Shown: positions 35,353-42,872 of the stretch, one piece after another
Layout: every line of letters starts with the position of its first letter
How positions within the stretch are numbered: the stretch's first letter is position 1
NCBI RefSeq assembly: GCF_015159595.1
Contig: NZ_CP063304.1
Coordinates: forward strand, 2,976,001-3,040,000
DNA from: Blautia liquoris
Lineage (GTDB): Bacteria; Bacillota; Clostridia; Lachnospirales; Lachnospiraceae
Direction: 5' to 3'
DNA length: 64,000 nt
Translations under genes and position numbers: made by a program
Notes under the pieces: generated by a model
What the model was told of the DNA's origin: nothing
Database searches by the model: none
What the model saw: the letters and a program-made list of their open reading frames with translations, nothing else

Positions 35353-36501
35353 GTGGCAGAGAGAATTGTATTAAATGAGATTTCGTATCATGGAAGTGGT
35401 GCAATTGCGGAGATAGTGGGCGAAGTGAAGGGCCGTGGTTTCGAAAAAGGTTTCGTATGCTCGGATCCGGATCTTGTAAAGTTCAATGTGACTTCTAAGG
35501 TCACCGATCTTCTGGAGAAGGAAAGCCTTCCCTATGAATTATATTCAAATATCAAACCAAACCCGACCATTGAAAATGTTCAGGCCGGAGTCAAAGCTTT
35601 CCAGGCAGCAGCGGCTGACTATATCATCGCAATTGGCGGAGGTTCCTCTATGGATACCGCTAAGGCCATAGGAATTATCATCAACAATCCGGAGTTTTCG
35701 GATGTGAGAAGTCTGGAGGGCAATGCCCCTACCAGCAAACCGGCAATTCCAATTATTGCGGTTCCAACGACAGCCGGTACAGCCGCAGAGGTTACCATCA
35801 ATTATGTCATCACCGATGTCGAAAAGAAACGCAAATTCGTCTGTGTTGACACCCATGATATCCCAGTAGTAGCTGTTGTAGATCCTGATATGATGAGCAG
35901 CATGCCGAAAGGCCTTACCGCTGCCACCGGAATGGATGCACTCACCCATGCAATCGAAGGCTATATTACAAAAGCTGCATGGGAAATGACGGATATGTTT
36001 CACTTAAAAGCAATCGAAATCATCTCCAACTCTTTAAGAGGCGCCGTAGACAATACTCCGGAAGGCAGAGAAGGCATGGCCCTTGCTCAATACATCGCTG
36101 GAATGGGTTTCTCCAATGTCGGTCTCGGTATCGTCCACTCGATGGCTCATGCACTTGGTGCAGTCTATGACACACCTCACGGCGTTGCAAATGCGATCCT
36201 GCTCCCGACCGTGATGGAATTTAACGCAGACGCAACCAAAGACAAGTTCAAATATATTGCAAAAGCTATGGGCGTCAAAGACACGGACCAGATGAGTGTT
36301 GACGAATACCGAAAAGCTGCCGTTGATGCAGTACGCCAGCTTTCTCTTGATGTTGGAATCCCTCAGGATCTGAAAGAGATCGTAAAGGAAGAAGATATCA
36401 GATTCTTATCCGAGAGTGCTGTGGCGGATGCCTGCGCACCAGGAAATCCGAAAGATTTCACTCTTTTGGACATTGAAGGATTGTACAGGAAACTGTTATA
36501 A
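35353..36501 (+). CDS. Iron-containing (group III) alcohol dehydrogenase
   Basis: This 382-aa NAD(P)-dependent alcohol/lactaldehyde dehydrogenase is of the Fe-ADH family. NAD binding is in AIGGGSSMDTAKAIGI and AVPTTAGTAAEVTIN. Metal ligands are in MDALTHAIEGY and HSMAHALGAVYDTPHGVANA. Length and motifs resemble FucO (lactaldehyde reductase) and DhaT-like enzymes. The start is GTG, preceded by AAAGGAG at 35338-35344. It appears monocistronic, with a hairpin terminator downstream and REP-like copy B upstream. Confidence 0.93.
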   Translation: MAERIVLNEISYHGSGAIAEIVGEVKGRGFEKGFVCSDPDLVKFNVTSKVTDLLEKESLPYELYSNIKPNPTIENVQAGVKAFQAAAADYIIAIGGGSSMDTAKAIGIIINNPEFSDVRSLEGNAPTSKPAIPIIAVPTTAGTAAEVTINYVITDVEKKRKFVCVDTHDIPVVAVVDPDMMSSMPKGLTAATGMDALTHAIEGYITKAAWEMTDMFHLKAIEIISNSLRGAVDNTPEGREGMALAQYIAGMGFSNVGLGIVHSMAHALGAVYDTPHGVANAILLPTVMEFNADATKDKFKYIAKAMGVKDTDQMSVDEYRKAAVDAVRQLSLDVGIPQDLKEIVKEEDIRFLSESAVADACAPGNPKDFTLLDIEGLYRKLL

Positions 36502-36540
36502 TCATAAACCCGCTACAGGTTAATAATGAATTTACGATAA

Positions 36541-36585
36541 AGATATGTCTGGCATGATTATTACTGCTTATGTCAGGCATATTCT
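36541..36585 (+). terminator. Terminator of the iron-ADH gene
   Basis: A stem of about 13 bp (ATATGTCTGGCAT with ATGTCAGGCATAT, using G-U pairs) is followed by TCTTCTTTTC. It is also close to the 3' end of the convergent radical SAM gene. Confidence 0.65.
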
Positions 36586-36625
36586 TCTTTTCTATATAAA
36601 AGAAGCTGCGCTTTTCATCCTTTTC

Positions 36626-37717
36626 TTACTCTGTCTTTGTCAGTGCTTCTACATCCTCTTTAAATGGAAACAGCGTACAGCCGCCATCATGCTTATCGAC
36701 TTCAGCGGCACTGATTTTCCTGACTTCACGGAAGAACAGGGATTTCAATACCTCTACAATAGACTGTTCCTTCACGTTCAGTTCCGAATACGGAGAAAAT
36801 GGGCAGGGCTCCGCTCCTCCGCTTGCGTTAATATGGAAGAAACCTCTCCCGGCTGCCAGACAGCCACCCATCGACTCCTCGTCTCCCGGAAATGACAACA
36901 TAATGATGCCTTTATTTTTTTTATTGCTTCGAAGAGCATTGATCCGCATTCTCAAGTCTTCCTGATCATCCTCGTCCAACACCAGATATTCTGTTCCTTT
37001 CTCGGCCGGAACATATTCCACGTAAAAGATAAGCCCACACCCCTGTTCTCTTAAGGCTGTTGTATATTTTTGATCGGTAACTTCATCCTTGTTTTCGCTG
37101 GTGACCGTAATTGACATACCAAACAGAATACCTCTTTTCTTCAGTTTTAAAATCACCTGAGTGACTTTTTCGGCAATTCCTTCTCCGCGCCTTCTATCCG
37201 TCTCGACTGCATTACCTTCAATGCTTAGTACCGGAACCAGATTTCTGTGACTGTCGAACAATTCAATATATTCATCATTGATCATCGTTCCATTCGTAAA
37301 GATCGGGAATACCATATTCTCGCACTGCCCTGCCAATTTGATGACGTCTTTCCGTATCAGAGGCTCTCCTCCCGCAAGCAGGATAAATGAAATGCCAAGT
37401 TTGTCTGCTTCTGCAAATACCTTGCTCCAGTCTTTTTTGTCCATTATCTCCACTCGTCTGTCACTGCAGTTTCCATTCGCCCTCGCGTAACACCCGGCAC
37501 AATGCAGATTGCAATTGTTCGTAATGCTCGAAATTAAAAAAGGTGGAATATGTACTCCCTCCTTCTCATAATCATCTCTTATCTTTGCATGTTCTCTAAG
37601 AGATGATACCAAATGGTGCAGGAAAACCTGGCCCTTAAAATTACCCATATAAAAACGCGCGGCCGTTTCAACGATATTCTTGATTCCGTTTTCCATAAAA
37701 GTATTTAGACTTTTCAT
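36626..37717 (-). CDS. Radical SAM protein with C-terminal Cys region (SPASM-like)
   Basis: This 363-aa radical S-adenosylmethionine enzyme has the cluster motif CxxxCxxC in TNNCNLHCAGCYARANGNC and a SAM-binding GGEPL (ILLAGGEPLIRKD). The C terminus has GGCLAAGRGFFHINASGGAE followed by PCPFSPYSELN, a SPASM-type auxiliary-cluster pattern, though with few Cys. SPASM members modify peptides or act as anaerobic sulfatase activators; no precursor peptide or sulfatase is adjacent. It is divergent from an HxlR regulator with a palindrome in the shared promoter region, implying redox- or aldehyde-responsive control. Confidence 0.85.
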   Translation of the reverse strand: MKSLNTFMENGIKNIVETAARFYMGNFKGQVFLHHLVSSLREHAKIRDDYEKEGVHIPPFLISSITNNCNLHCAGCYARANGNCSDRRVEIMDKKDWSKVFAEADKLGISFILLAGGEPLIRKDVIKLAGQCENMVFPIFTNGTMINDEYIELFDSHRNLVPVLSIEGNAVETDRRRGEGIAEKVTQVILKLKKRGILFGMSITVTSENKDEVTDQKYTTALREQGCGLIFYVEYVPAEKGTEYLVLDEDDQEDLRMRINALRSNKKNKGIIMLSFPGDEESMGGCLAAGRGFFHINASGGAEPCPFSPYSELNVKEQSIVEVLKSLFFREVRKISAAEVDKHDGGCTLFPFKEDVEALTKTE

Positions 37718-37872
37718 TTATTAAGATTCCTCCCGCTCTCTGACTTATCTATCCATTATTTTCTGCCACTTCACGAAACTGATCATTACAAATGCCGATT
37801 GTATTTCAGTTTCATTCATGATATGATTTTAATATAAAATCAATAAATTGCAAGTACGCAGTATAATAATAT

Positions 37873-37894
37873 TTAGTATGGAAAACCATACTAA
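37873..37894. promoter_or_regulatory. Perfect palindrome, probable HxlR operator
   Basis: TTAGTATGG-AAAA-CCATACTAA is a perfect 9-bp inverted repeat with a 4-bp centre. It lies just downstream of a TATAAT (37862-37867) and 18 bp before the HxlR start codon, in the intergenic region shared with the divergent radical SAM gene. Confidence 0.65.
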
Positions 37895-37911
37895 TAGAAA
37901 GAAGGGTTTTT

Positions 37912-38304
37912 TTGGACAAACCAGCAAAAAAAATTACAGGTTCTGAACTGACGGAAGCTCAATGTCCCCTCCGATACCTCTTAAAACTTCTCGGGGGGAA
38001 ATGGAAATTGCCTATCATCTGTGTTCTGGTTGGTGATAAGCCTCTAAGATACAGTACAATCAAGAGAAGGCTTGGGGACATCACGAACATGATGCTTTCC
38101 CAGTCATTGCGGGAACTGGAAGAGGCGGATCTTGTTATTCGAAAACAGTTCAATGAGGTACCACCACATGTCGAGTATTCTCTTTCCAACAAAGGAAGAA
38201 GTATTCTCCCCGCACTAAGCAATGTCATCAATTGGGCCGTCAACAACATGGAACTTGATATTGGATGTGGCCCCAACTGTGAGAACTGTGTAAGCCAGCT
38301 CTGA
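37912..38304 (+). CDS. HxlR family winged-helix transcriptional regulator
   Basis: This 130-aa MarR-like regulator of the HxlR family has CPLRYLLKLLGGKWKLPIIC at the N terminus, typical of the first helix with a redox-capable Cys. The wing/recognition region RYSTIKRRLGDITNMMLSQS then LRELEEADLVIRKQF follows, with VPPHVEYSLSNKGRSILPAL after it. The TTG start follows AAGAAGGG. A C-terminal cluster of Cys (DIGCGPNCENCVSQL) may sense redox state or metals. It is expected to bind the palindrome at 37873-37894 and to control itself and the radical SAM gene. Confidence 0.93.
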   Translation: MDKPAKKITGSELTEAQCPLRYLLKLLGGKWKLPIICVLVGDKPLRYSTIKRRLGDITNMMLSQSLRELEEADLVIRKQFNEVPPHVEYSLSNKGRSILPALSNVINWAVNNMELDIGCGPNCENCVSQL

Positions 38305-38305
38305 C

Positions 38306-38360
38306 AAAAAACGCCGTATAGAGATATCATGCTTCATTACTCCATACGACGTTTTTTTCT
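38306..38360. terminator. Bidirectional terminator between HxlR and the 86-aa gene
   Basis: AAAAACGCCGTAT pairs with ATACGACGTTTTTTT around a loop of about 25 nt. There are T runs in both directions, so it can stop transcription of both convergent genes. Confidence 0.8.
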
Positions 38361-38414
38361 TCTCTCTAAGCCTATCATACTATCATACTGCGGATTACTT
38401 AGTGTTTTTGTTTC

Positions 38415-38675
38415 TTATAGAAGTGGATCAAGTGGGGTATCCAATGGTTCATACTCTGTGAAGACATAGCGTTCTTTCAGACCGAATGTCGTCACCTCGA
38501 ATATAACGCTTCCCTCTTCGCTGTCCAGTTTCTTGTAAGTAGAAGCAGGATCAATCTGGCTTTTCAGGTATTCATCGACATTTTCTGTCTCAATATCTTT
38601 CGTCTGACTGCTTGTGGATTCTCCGGTCTCTTTGTCATACATTTCATGAAGTAATTCATATCTTTTCATAGACAT
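38415..38675 (-). CDS. Small acidic hypothetical protein
   Basis: This 86-aa protein (MSMKRYELLHEMYDKETGES...) is acidic, with alternating charged and beta-forming stretches (SVIFEVTTFGLKERYVFTEY) and no signal peptide, membrane segment or known motif. An AGGAGAAAT-type ribosome site precedes the ATG. It stands alone, convergent with HxlR. Coding potential looks real, but I do not recognise a family. Confidence 0.6.
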   Translation of the reverse strand: MSMKRYELLHEMYDKETGESTSSQTKDIETENVDEYLKSQIDPASTYKKLDSEEGSVIFEVTTFGLKERYVFTEYEPLDTPLDPLL

Positions 38676-38802
38676 TTCTCCTGTTCATAATAGTCTGCAT
38701 TAAATTGTTTCTATTTTAATATTATATCGCAATTTTCTATAAATGTCATGTATCCTTCGAAATTTTTTGAATATAAATGTTTTACTTTTAATCTTGAAAA
38801 TA

Positions 38803-38845
38803 TAAAAAAAGACTGCGGTACTTATATTTTGCACCACAGTCCTTA
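38803..38845 (-). terminator. Terminator of the HD-domain gene
   Basis: On the minus strand GGACTGTGGTGC pairs with GTACCGCAGTC and is followed by TTTTTTT, about 50 nt beyond the HD gene stop. A GACCCTGATATCAT fragment resembling the REP-like element end occurs at 38882-38895. Confidence 0.75.
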
Positions 38846-38894
38846 TTACCATACATGATACTGCCATTGTTCACACGATATGACCCTGATATCA

Positions 38895-39491
38895 TCATTC
38901 TTTTTCTTCGTACTGCACCATTTCCTGATTGACACAGTCTTCACAAGATCTCATAGCCAGAATGGTCTTCTCAAACAAATCGCTCAAATCCCATCCGAGA
39001 TTCTCCGCCCCCTGACGGATGACGTCTCTGGAGCATCCTGCCGCAAACTTTTTATCTTTGAACTTCTTCTTTACACTCTTGACTTCCATATCAGAAACGC
39101 TCTTTGAAGGGCGCATCAATGCCGCTGCGCCGATCAGACCGGTCAGTTCATCTGCCGCATATAAGATTTTCTCCATCTCATGCTCTGGTTTCACATCTGA
39201 ACAGATTTCATAGCCATGGGAGCAGATTGCATGGATCATATCTTCTCCGACACCGCCGCTCCTCAAAAGTTCAGGTGCCTTCTGACAGTGTTCTTCTGGA
39301 TACATTTCAAAGTCAATGTCGTGAAGCAACCCCACTGTCGCCCAGTAGTCCGCTTCATCTTTATAGCCAAGTTCGTCGGCATACCAGCGCATCGTTCCCT
39401 CCACCGTCAGAGCATGGCGAATGTGAAACGGCTCTTTGTTGTATTTTTTTAAAAGTTCTAAAGCTTCTTCTCTTGTGATTTTACTCTCCAT
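38895..39491 (-). CDS. HD-domain phosphohydrolase-like protein
   Basis: This 198-aa cytoplasmic protein has an HD metal-dependent hydrolase domain. FHIRHALTVEGTMRWYADEL gives the first His, ATVGLLHDIDFEMYPEEHCQ the HD pair, and AICSHGYE and ILYAADELTGLI the later His and Asp ligands. The family includes nucleotidases and uncharacterised HDIG proteins; short clostridial versions like this one have no assigned substrate. It lies upstream of a terminator and is preceded on the same strand by the 83-aa DAK-like gene (about 40-nt gap), so they may be co-transcribed. Confidence 0.85.
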   Translation of the reverse strand: MESKITREEALELLKKYNKEPFHIRHALTVEGTMRWYADELGYKDEADYWATVGLLHDIDFEMYPEEHCQKAPELLRSGGVGEDMIHAICSHGYEICSDVKPEHEMEKILYAADELTGLIGAAALMRPSKSVSDMEVKSVKKKFKDKKFAAGCSRDVIRQGAENLGWDLSDLFEKTILAMRSCEDCVNQEMVQYEEKE

Positions 39492-39534
39492 GATTGTACC
39501 GCCTTTCCAAGATTGCTCTTATCTGATAAGTTCT

Positions 39535-39786
39535 TTATCCCTGCAGCCCTCTGGCCTGTCTGTCCATGTCCTCAATTACAATGTCATATATCTCTCCAAT
39601 ACTGCTGCAATACGCTAAGACTTTCCAAGGCTCATTCGTGTGAAAATGTATCTTAATCAGTTCATCATCTCCGACCGCAAGCAGACAATCTCCCTTAAAA
39701 TTCTCCGTAAAATAATCCCTGATTACATCTTCATCGAGATTCTCGCCCTCGATTAAAAGCTGTGTGTCGTACTTAAATTCCAACAT
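39535..39786 (-). CDS. Stand-alone small domain resembling the C-terminal region of DAK2/FakA kinases
   Basis: This 83-aa protein (LEFKYDTQLLIEGENLDEDV, then DCLLAVGDDELIKIHFHTNE and VLAYCSSIGEIYDIVIEDMD) matches, from memory, the C-terminal phosphatase-like domain of the DAK2/FakA family. In that family the pattern GDxxLVxVGDDxxxKVHVHTNxP is followed by a GE..DI.IENM segment. FakA is about 550 aa, so this is a single domain without the kinase. It has an intact start, and the gap to the HD gene is about 40 nt. It could bind FakB-like partners or be a decayed fragment that remains open. Confidence 0.6.
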   Translation of the reverse strand: MLEFKYDTQLLIEGENLDEDVIRDYFTENFKGDCLLAVGDDELIKIHFHTNEPWKVLAYCSSIGEIYDIVIEDMDRQARGLQG

Positions 39787-39925
39787 ATGAAATATCCCTC
39801 TCTCACTATTTTCTCCGCTGATATTAACTATGATTTTTTATTATACTGCATTGGGAGCCAGTTGTAAAATTCTTTATGGAATATCCGCCGAAAGTCATAT
39901 TTTTATCCTCTGCTAAAGTTTAAAT

Positions 39926-40747
39926 TTAGTTTCTGATGGCTCTCATTTTTTCATTAACTAAATTAGATAATATCTTTTTTTCGCTGTCAGGAATCCACTC
40001 TCGTAATCGTGCTGCGGCAACTGGCAATATCCATTTTTCAATATCTGACTCCGTAAATACTGAATGCTTTAAATACTCACGATAGTATATTTTTCCAACA
40101 TGTCTTTGGAACAGACGAACCAGTTTTCTGACAAGATATGTACCATTGGGTAATTCACCATAGTTAAGAATCAGATATGTTCTGGCAATGTCTGCACAAG
40201 GGTTACCAACACATGCCGTCATCCAATCAATTATAATTGGTTCTTTCCCCTGTATCATAATATTTCCGGGATGAAAATCAAAATGGCATAGTACCTCACC
40301 ATCTGGCAATTCTTTCAGATATTGAGTCAGGAACTCCTTTTGCTCATATGAAAGCGCTTCAACTGCTTCTATATCACACCTCAACTTATTTTTTACAGAA
40401 AACTCTTCATTTACTTTAACTTTCTTCTGATGGATTGACATATGAAGCAGCGCAAGGGTGCGAGAATAATGATTAATCTTACCAATAGACTTTATAATTA
40501 TCTTTATTAGATCTATCCCATAAATTCTATCGTAAATAATCCCATAGCGATTATTCTCTGTTATAAAATCATAAGCTTTGGGTACATTCTCAACGTAAGT
40601 TTGTATAAATACCGCCTTTTCATATTCAAGTGCAGCAACTTCTTTGGGAATTTCTTTTCGAAATAACTTTATAATTTTATCTTCCCCATATTTATATATT
40701 TCAGCAGTATTTCCCTGACCTATCATTTTCAAATTATGTATATCCAT
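39926..40747 (-). CDS. Aminoglycoside phosphotransferase/choline kinase-family protein
   Basis: This 273-aa protein has the APH fold. An N-terminal nucleotide-binding lobe (MIGQGNTAEIYKYGEDKIIK) is followed by GIIYDRIYGIDL, the catalytic loop VLCHFDFHPGNIMI and the metal-binding PIIIDWMTACVGNPCADIAR. The family phosphorylates small alcohols or antibiotics (choline, homoserine, aminoglycosides, macrolides). A resistance role cannot be assumed; the gene stands alone, flanked by IS605 copy 2. Confidence 0.85.
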   Translation of the reverse strand: MDIHNLKMIGQGNTAEIYKYGEDKIIKLFRKEIPKEVAALEYEKAVFIQTYVENVPKAYDFITENNRYGIIYDRIYGIDLIKIIIKSIGKINHYSRTLALLHMSIHQKKVKVNEEFSVKNKLRCDIEAVEALSYEQKEFLTQYLKELPDGEVLCHFDFHPGNIMIQGKEPIIIDWMTACVGNPCADIARTYLILNYGELPNGTYLVRKLVRLFQRHVGKIYYREYLKHSVFTESDIEKWILPVAAARLREWIPDSEKKILSNLVNEKMRAIRN

Positions 40748-40879
40748 GTTTTATTTTTATTCCCCTCTAAATTCAGATTTACAATACTACTCTCCTCAGA
40801 CATCACCTGTTTATTACATCGTTTTTAGCTTCTTTCAATTTCCGAATCCTGACCTTTTCTCAAATATAAAAGGCCTCTG

Positions 40880-41019
40880 GTGACCTACTCCCACCACTTA
40901 AATCTCATGATTTTGAAGTGAGGGCTTCCTGTTCAATAGCCCCAACGGGCTAAGTATCTGCAGGCTATCCCCGTGTGCCCCACGGTTTTTGCCCGGTTAC
41001 GGGCTTTTTTTCGGTGAAG
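40880..41019 (-). ncRNA. Putative TnpB omegaRNA, IS copy 2
   Basis: The structured 3' segment is the same as in copy 1. The adjacent flank, which would supply a different guide, begins CAGAGGCCTTTTATATTTGA (40879 downward). Confidence 0.55.
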
Positions 41020-42114
41020 TTATGCACATAATATTTTTCTTCCCTCTTCACGGATATTGATTGCCGCGTTGACATCCCTGTCCATCCGGTTTCCACAACG
41101 GCACTCATAAATCCGCTCCGATAATTTTAGTTCTTTTTTTACTGCTCCACATTTACAGCATGTCTTACTTGATGGACAGAACCTATCTATTCTCACCAGC
41201 CTCTTTCCCTGATCCATCAGCTTGTATTCCAGCATTCCCAGAAACATTCCATATCCATTATCCATAACACTCTTCCCAAAGTGCAGACTCCGGCTCATGG
41301 TTTTCATGTTCAGATCTTCTACGCACACTGCATCATAACTGTCCGCCAATTTTCTGCTCAGCTTATGCTGAAAATCTTTTCTCTGATTTTTTACCTTTTC
41401 GTGACAGACAGCCACTTTTCGTCTCTGCTTTTCGTGATTTCTGCTTCCTTTTACACAGTGAGACAACTTTCTCTGCTCTTTGCACAATTTCTTTTCTGAC
41501 TTCCGGTAATACATCGGGTACTCTGCCCGGCTTCCGTCTGAAAACACCGCCATACCGCTCATGGCAAAGTCCATTCCCAACATCTTTTCTACCGCCTCTT
41601 TCTCCTCACTTATTTGGCTCTCATAGGTATAGAGAAGACTGGCATAATATTTTCCGGACGGTTCCTGAGTGACCGTCACCGATTTCAATTGATATTCTTT
41701 CGGTATCTGTCGGTGCTGTACCAGTTTTACATGAGACATTTTCGGAAGCTTCAGCTTTCCTTCTTCCAGTTTGATATTTCCATTTACTACATTCGTCGTA
41801 TAACTTGCACGGCTTCTGTGTTTTGATTTGAACTTTGGAAAACCACTCTGCGGATTTCTAAAAAAGTTCTGATATGCCCTTTCCAGATGAAGCTGCACAT
41901 TGGCTAGTGCCAGTGAATCCACCTCTTTCAGCCACGGATACTGTTTTTTATAAAAAGCCGGCGTATTCTTCAACCGCTTTTTACTTTTTTGATATTCTTT
42001 CATCTTATCTTCCAACATCACGTTGTATAGAAACCGGCAGCATCCAAAGGTTCTTGCAAACTGTTCTCCCTGCTCTTTATTTGGATAGATACGAAATTTT
42101 ATGGCTTTGTTCAT
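41020..42114 (-). CDS. tnpB: TnpB, RNA-guided endonuclease (copy 2)
   Basis: This 364-aa protein is identical to copy 1 except Tyr313Cys, five residues before the zinc-finger cysteines (RIDRFCPSSKTCCKCG). The RuvC residues Asp182, Glu266 and Asp347 are all present. The substitution adds a cysteine close to the zinc site and falls in a usually aromatic position, so activity may be altered. It is coupled to tnpA by an ATGA overlap. Confidence 0.94.
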   Translation of the reverse strand: MNKAIKFRIYPNKEQGEQFARTFGCCRFLYNVMLEDKMKEYQKSKKRLKNTPAFYKKQYPWLKEVDSLALANVQLHLERAYQNFFRNPQSGFPKFKSKHRSRASYTTNVVNGNIKLEEGKLKLPKMSHVKLVQHRQIPKEYQLKSVTVTQEPSGKYYASLLYTYESQISEEKEAVEKMLGMDFAMSGMAVFSDGSRAEYPMYYRKSEKKLCKEQRKLSHCVKGSRNHEKQRRKVAVCHEKVKNQRKDFQHKLSRKLADSYDAVCVEDLNMKTMSRSLHFGKSVMDNGYGMFLGMLEYKLMDQGKRLVRIDRFCPSSKTCCKCGAVKKELKLSERIYECRCGNRMDRDVNAAINIREEGRKILCA

Positions 42115-42554
42115 GCTTTTTCACCCTGACTTTCAATATAAGCCCGTATGGTTTCGATTGGTGCTCCTCCTGCACTGAGCAGACAAAAACTCTGGCTCCA
42201 GAATGCTTCTTTCCAAAGTTTCTCTCGAATCTGTGGATATTCTTTCTTAATTAACCGACTGCTTGCACTCTTATAGGCATTGATAAATTTGCTGAGTTCG
42301 CTTTTCGGCTGAGCCCGGAACATCACATGAACATGATCTCTGTCATGATTCCATTCTTCCAAGGTAATTCCATACTTGGGTGCAATATAAGAAAAAATCT
42401 CCTCCGCCCTTTTAGAACTATCATCATCAATCACTTTTCTCCTGTATTTTACGACCATAATCAGATGGTAATACAGGAGGAATACTGAATGTGCATTATT
42501 GTCCAATTTATTCACATTGATCATCTCTTTTCTCTTATCGACTGATGATAGCAT
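42111..42554 (-). CDS. tnpA: TnpA, Y1 HUH transposase (copy 2)
   Basis: This 147-aa protein has HUH His74/His76 and Tyr139 as in copy 1. The only protein difference is Asn for Asp at residue 13 (MINVNKLDNN), caused by one of two adjacent base changes at 42518-42519; the other is silent. As in copy 1, translation may start at the internal ATG (residue 11). Confidence 0.92.
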   Translation of the reverse strand: MLSSVDKRKEMINVNKLDNNAHSVFLLYYHLIMVVKYRRKVIDDDSSKRAEEIFSYIAPKYGITLEEWNHDRDHVHVMFRAQPKSELSKFINAYKSASSRLIKKEYPQIREKLWKEAFWSQSFCLLSAGGAPIETIRAYIESQGEKA

Positions 42555-42812
42555 AACACATTTTTGTCATAAGAACAAGTGTTCTCTCCATGTTTTAGAA
42601 AAAGTTTTGGAGGATACAGTGCAAAAAGCAACGATCCCTATACTGGTCGCTGTATATAATCTTTTCCAAAGATTTGGACATTATGGCAATTCATCCCGCC
42701 ACCTGAAGAGGAAGGGGAATTCTTGCTAATTTATGTTAAATCCAAGATAATCATTCGTTTTTACTGCATCACCAAATGACAACTGTAGAAAAATGAATAT
42801 GCGAAAGTATGC

Positions 42813-42858
42813 AAAAAGGAGTTGTCACTAATTGCTTAATGCGACAGCCCCCTTTTTA
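42813..42858 (-). terminator. Terminator of the TetR-OYE-CobW-DUF362 operon
   Basis: On the minus strand AAAAAGGGGGCTGTC pairs with GACAACTCCTTTTT across about 17 nt, just after the DUF362 gene, with a trailing T run. Confidence 0.75.
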
Positions 42859-42872
42859 AGGATCGGATTTTT

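Larger units (their letters stand above)
40880..42741 (-). mobile_element. IS200/IS605-family insertion sequence, copy 2
   Basis: This element is collinear with copy 1 (offset 13488 bp) over 1862 bp. The only differences I found by reading both are at 41101, 41177, 42518 and 42519, i.e. well over 99% identity. The unrelated flanks immediately outside confirm the boundaries. Such identity implies recent transposition or gene conversion. Confidence 0.93.

Noticed and set aside
39926-40747. Antibiotic resistance gene (APH family)
   Set aside because: Motifs fix the fold only; many APH-fold proteins phosphorylate choline, homoserine or sugars, and no resistance-specific feature is visible.
27392-42741. 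Composite transposon: the 11.6 kb between the two IS605 copies moving as a unit
   Set aside because: Single-strand IS605 elements rarely mobilise flanked DNA in this way, and the genes between look like ordinary chromosomal genes of mixed orientation. Identity of the copies is explained by recent transposition.
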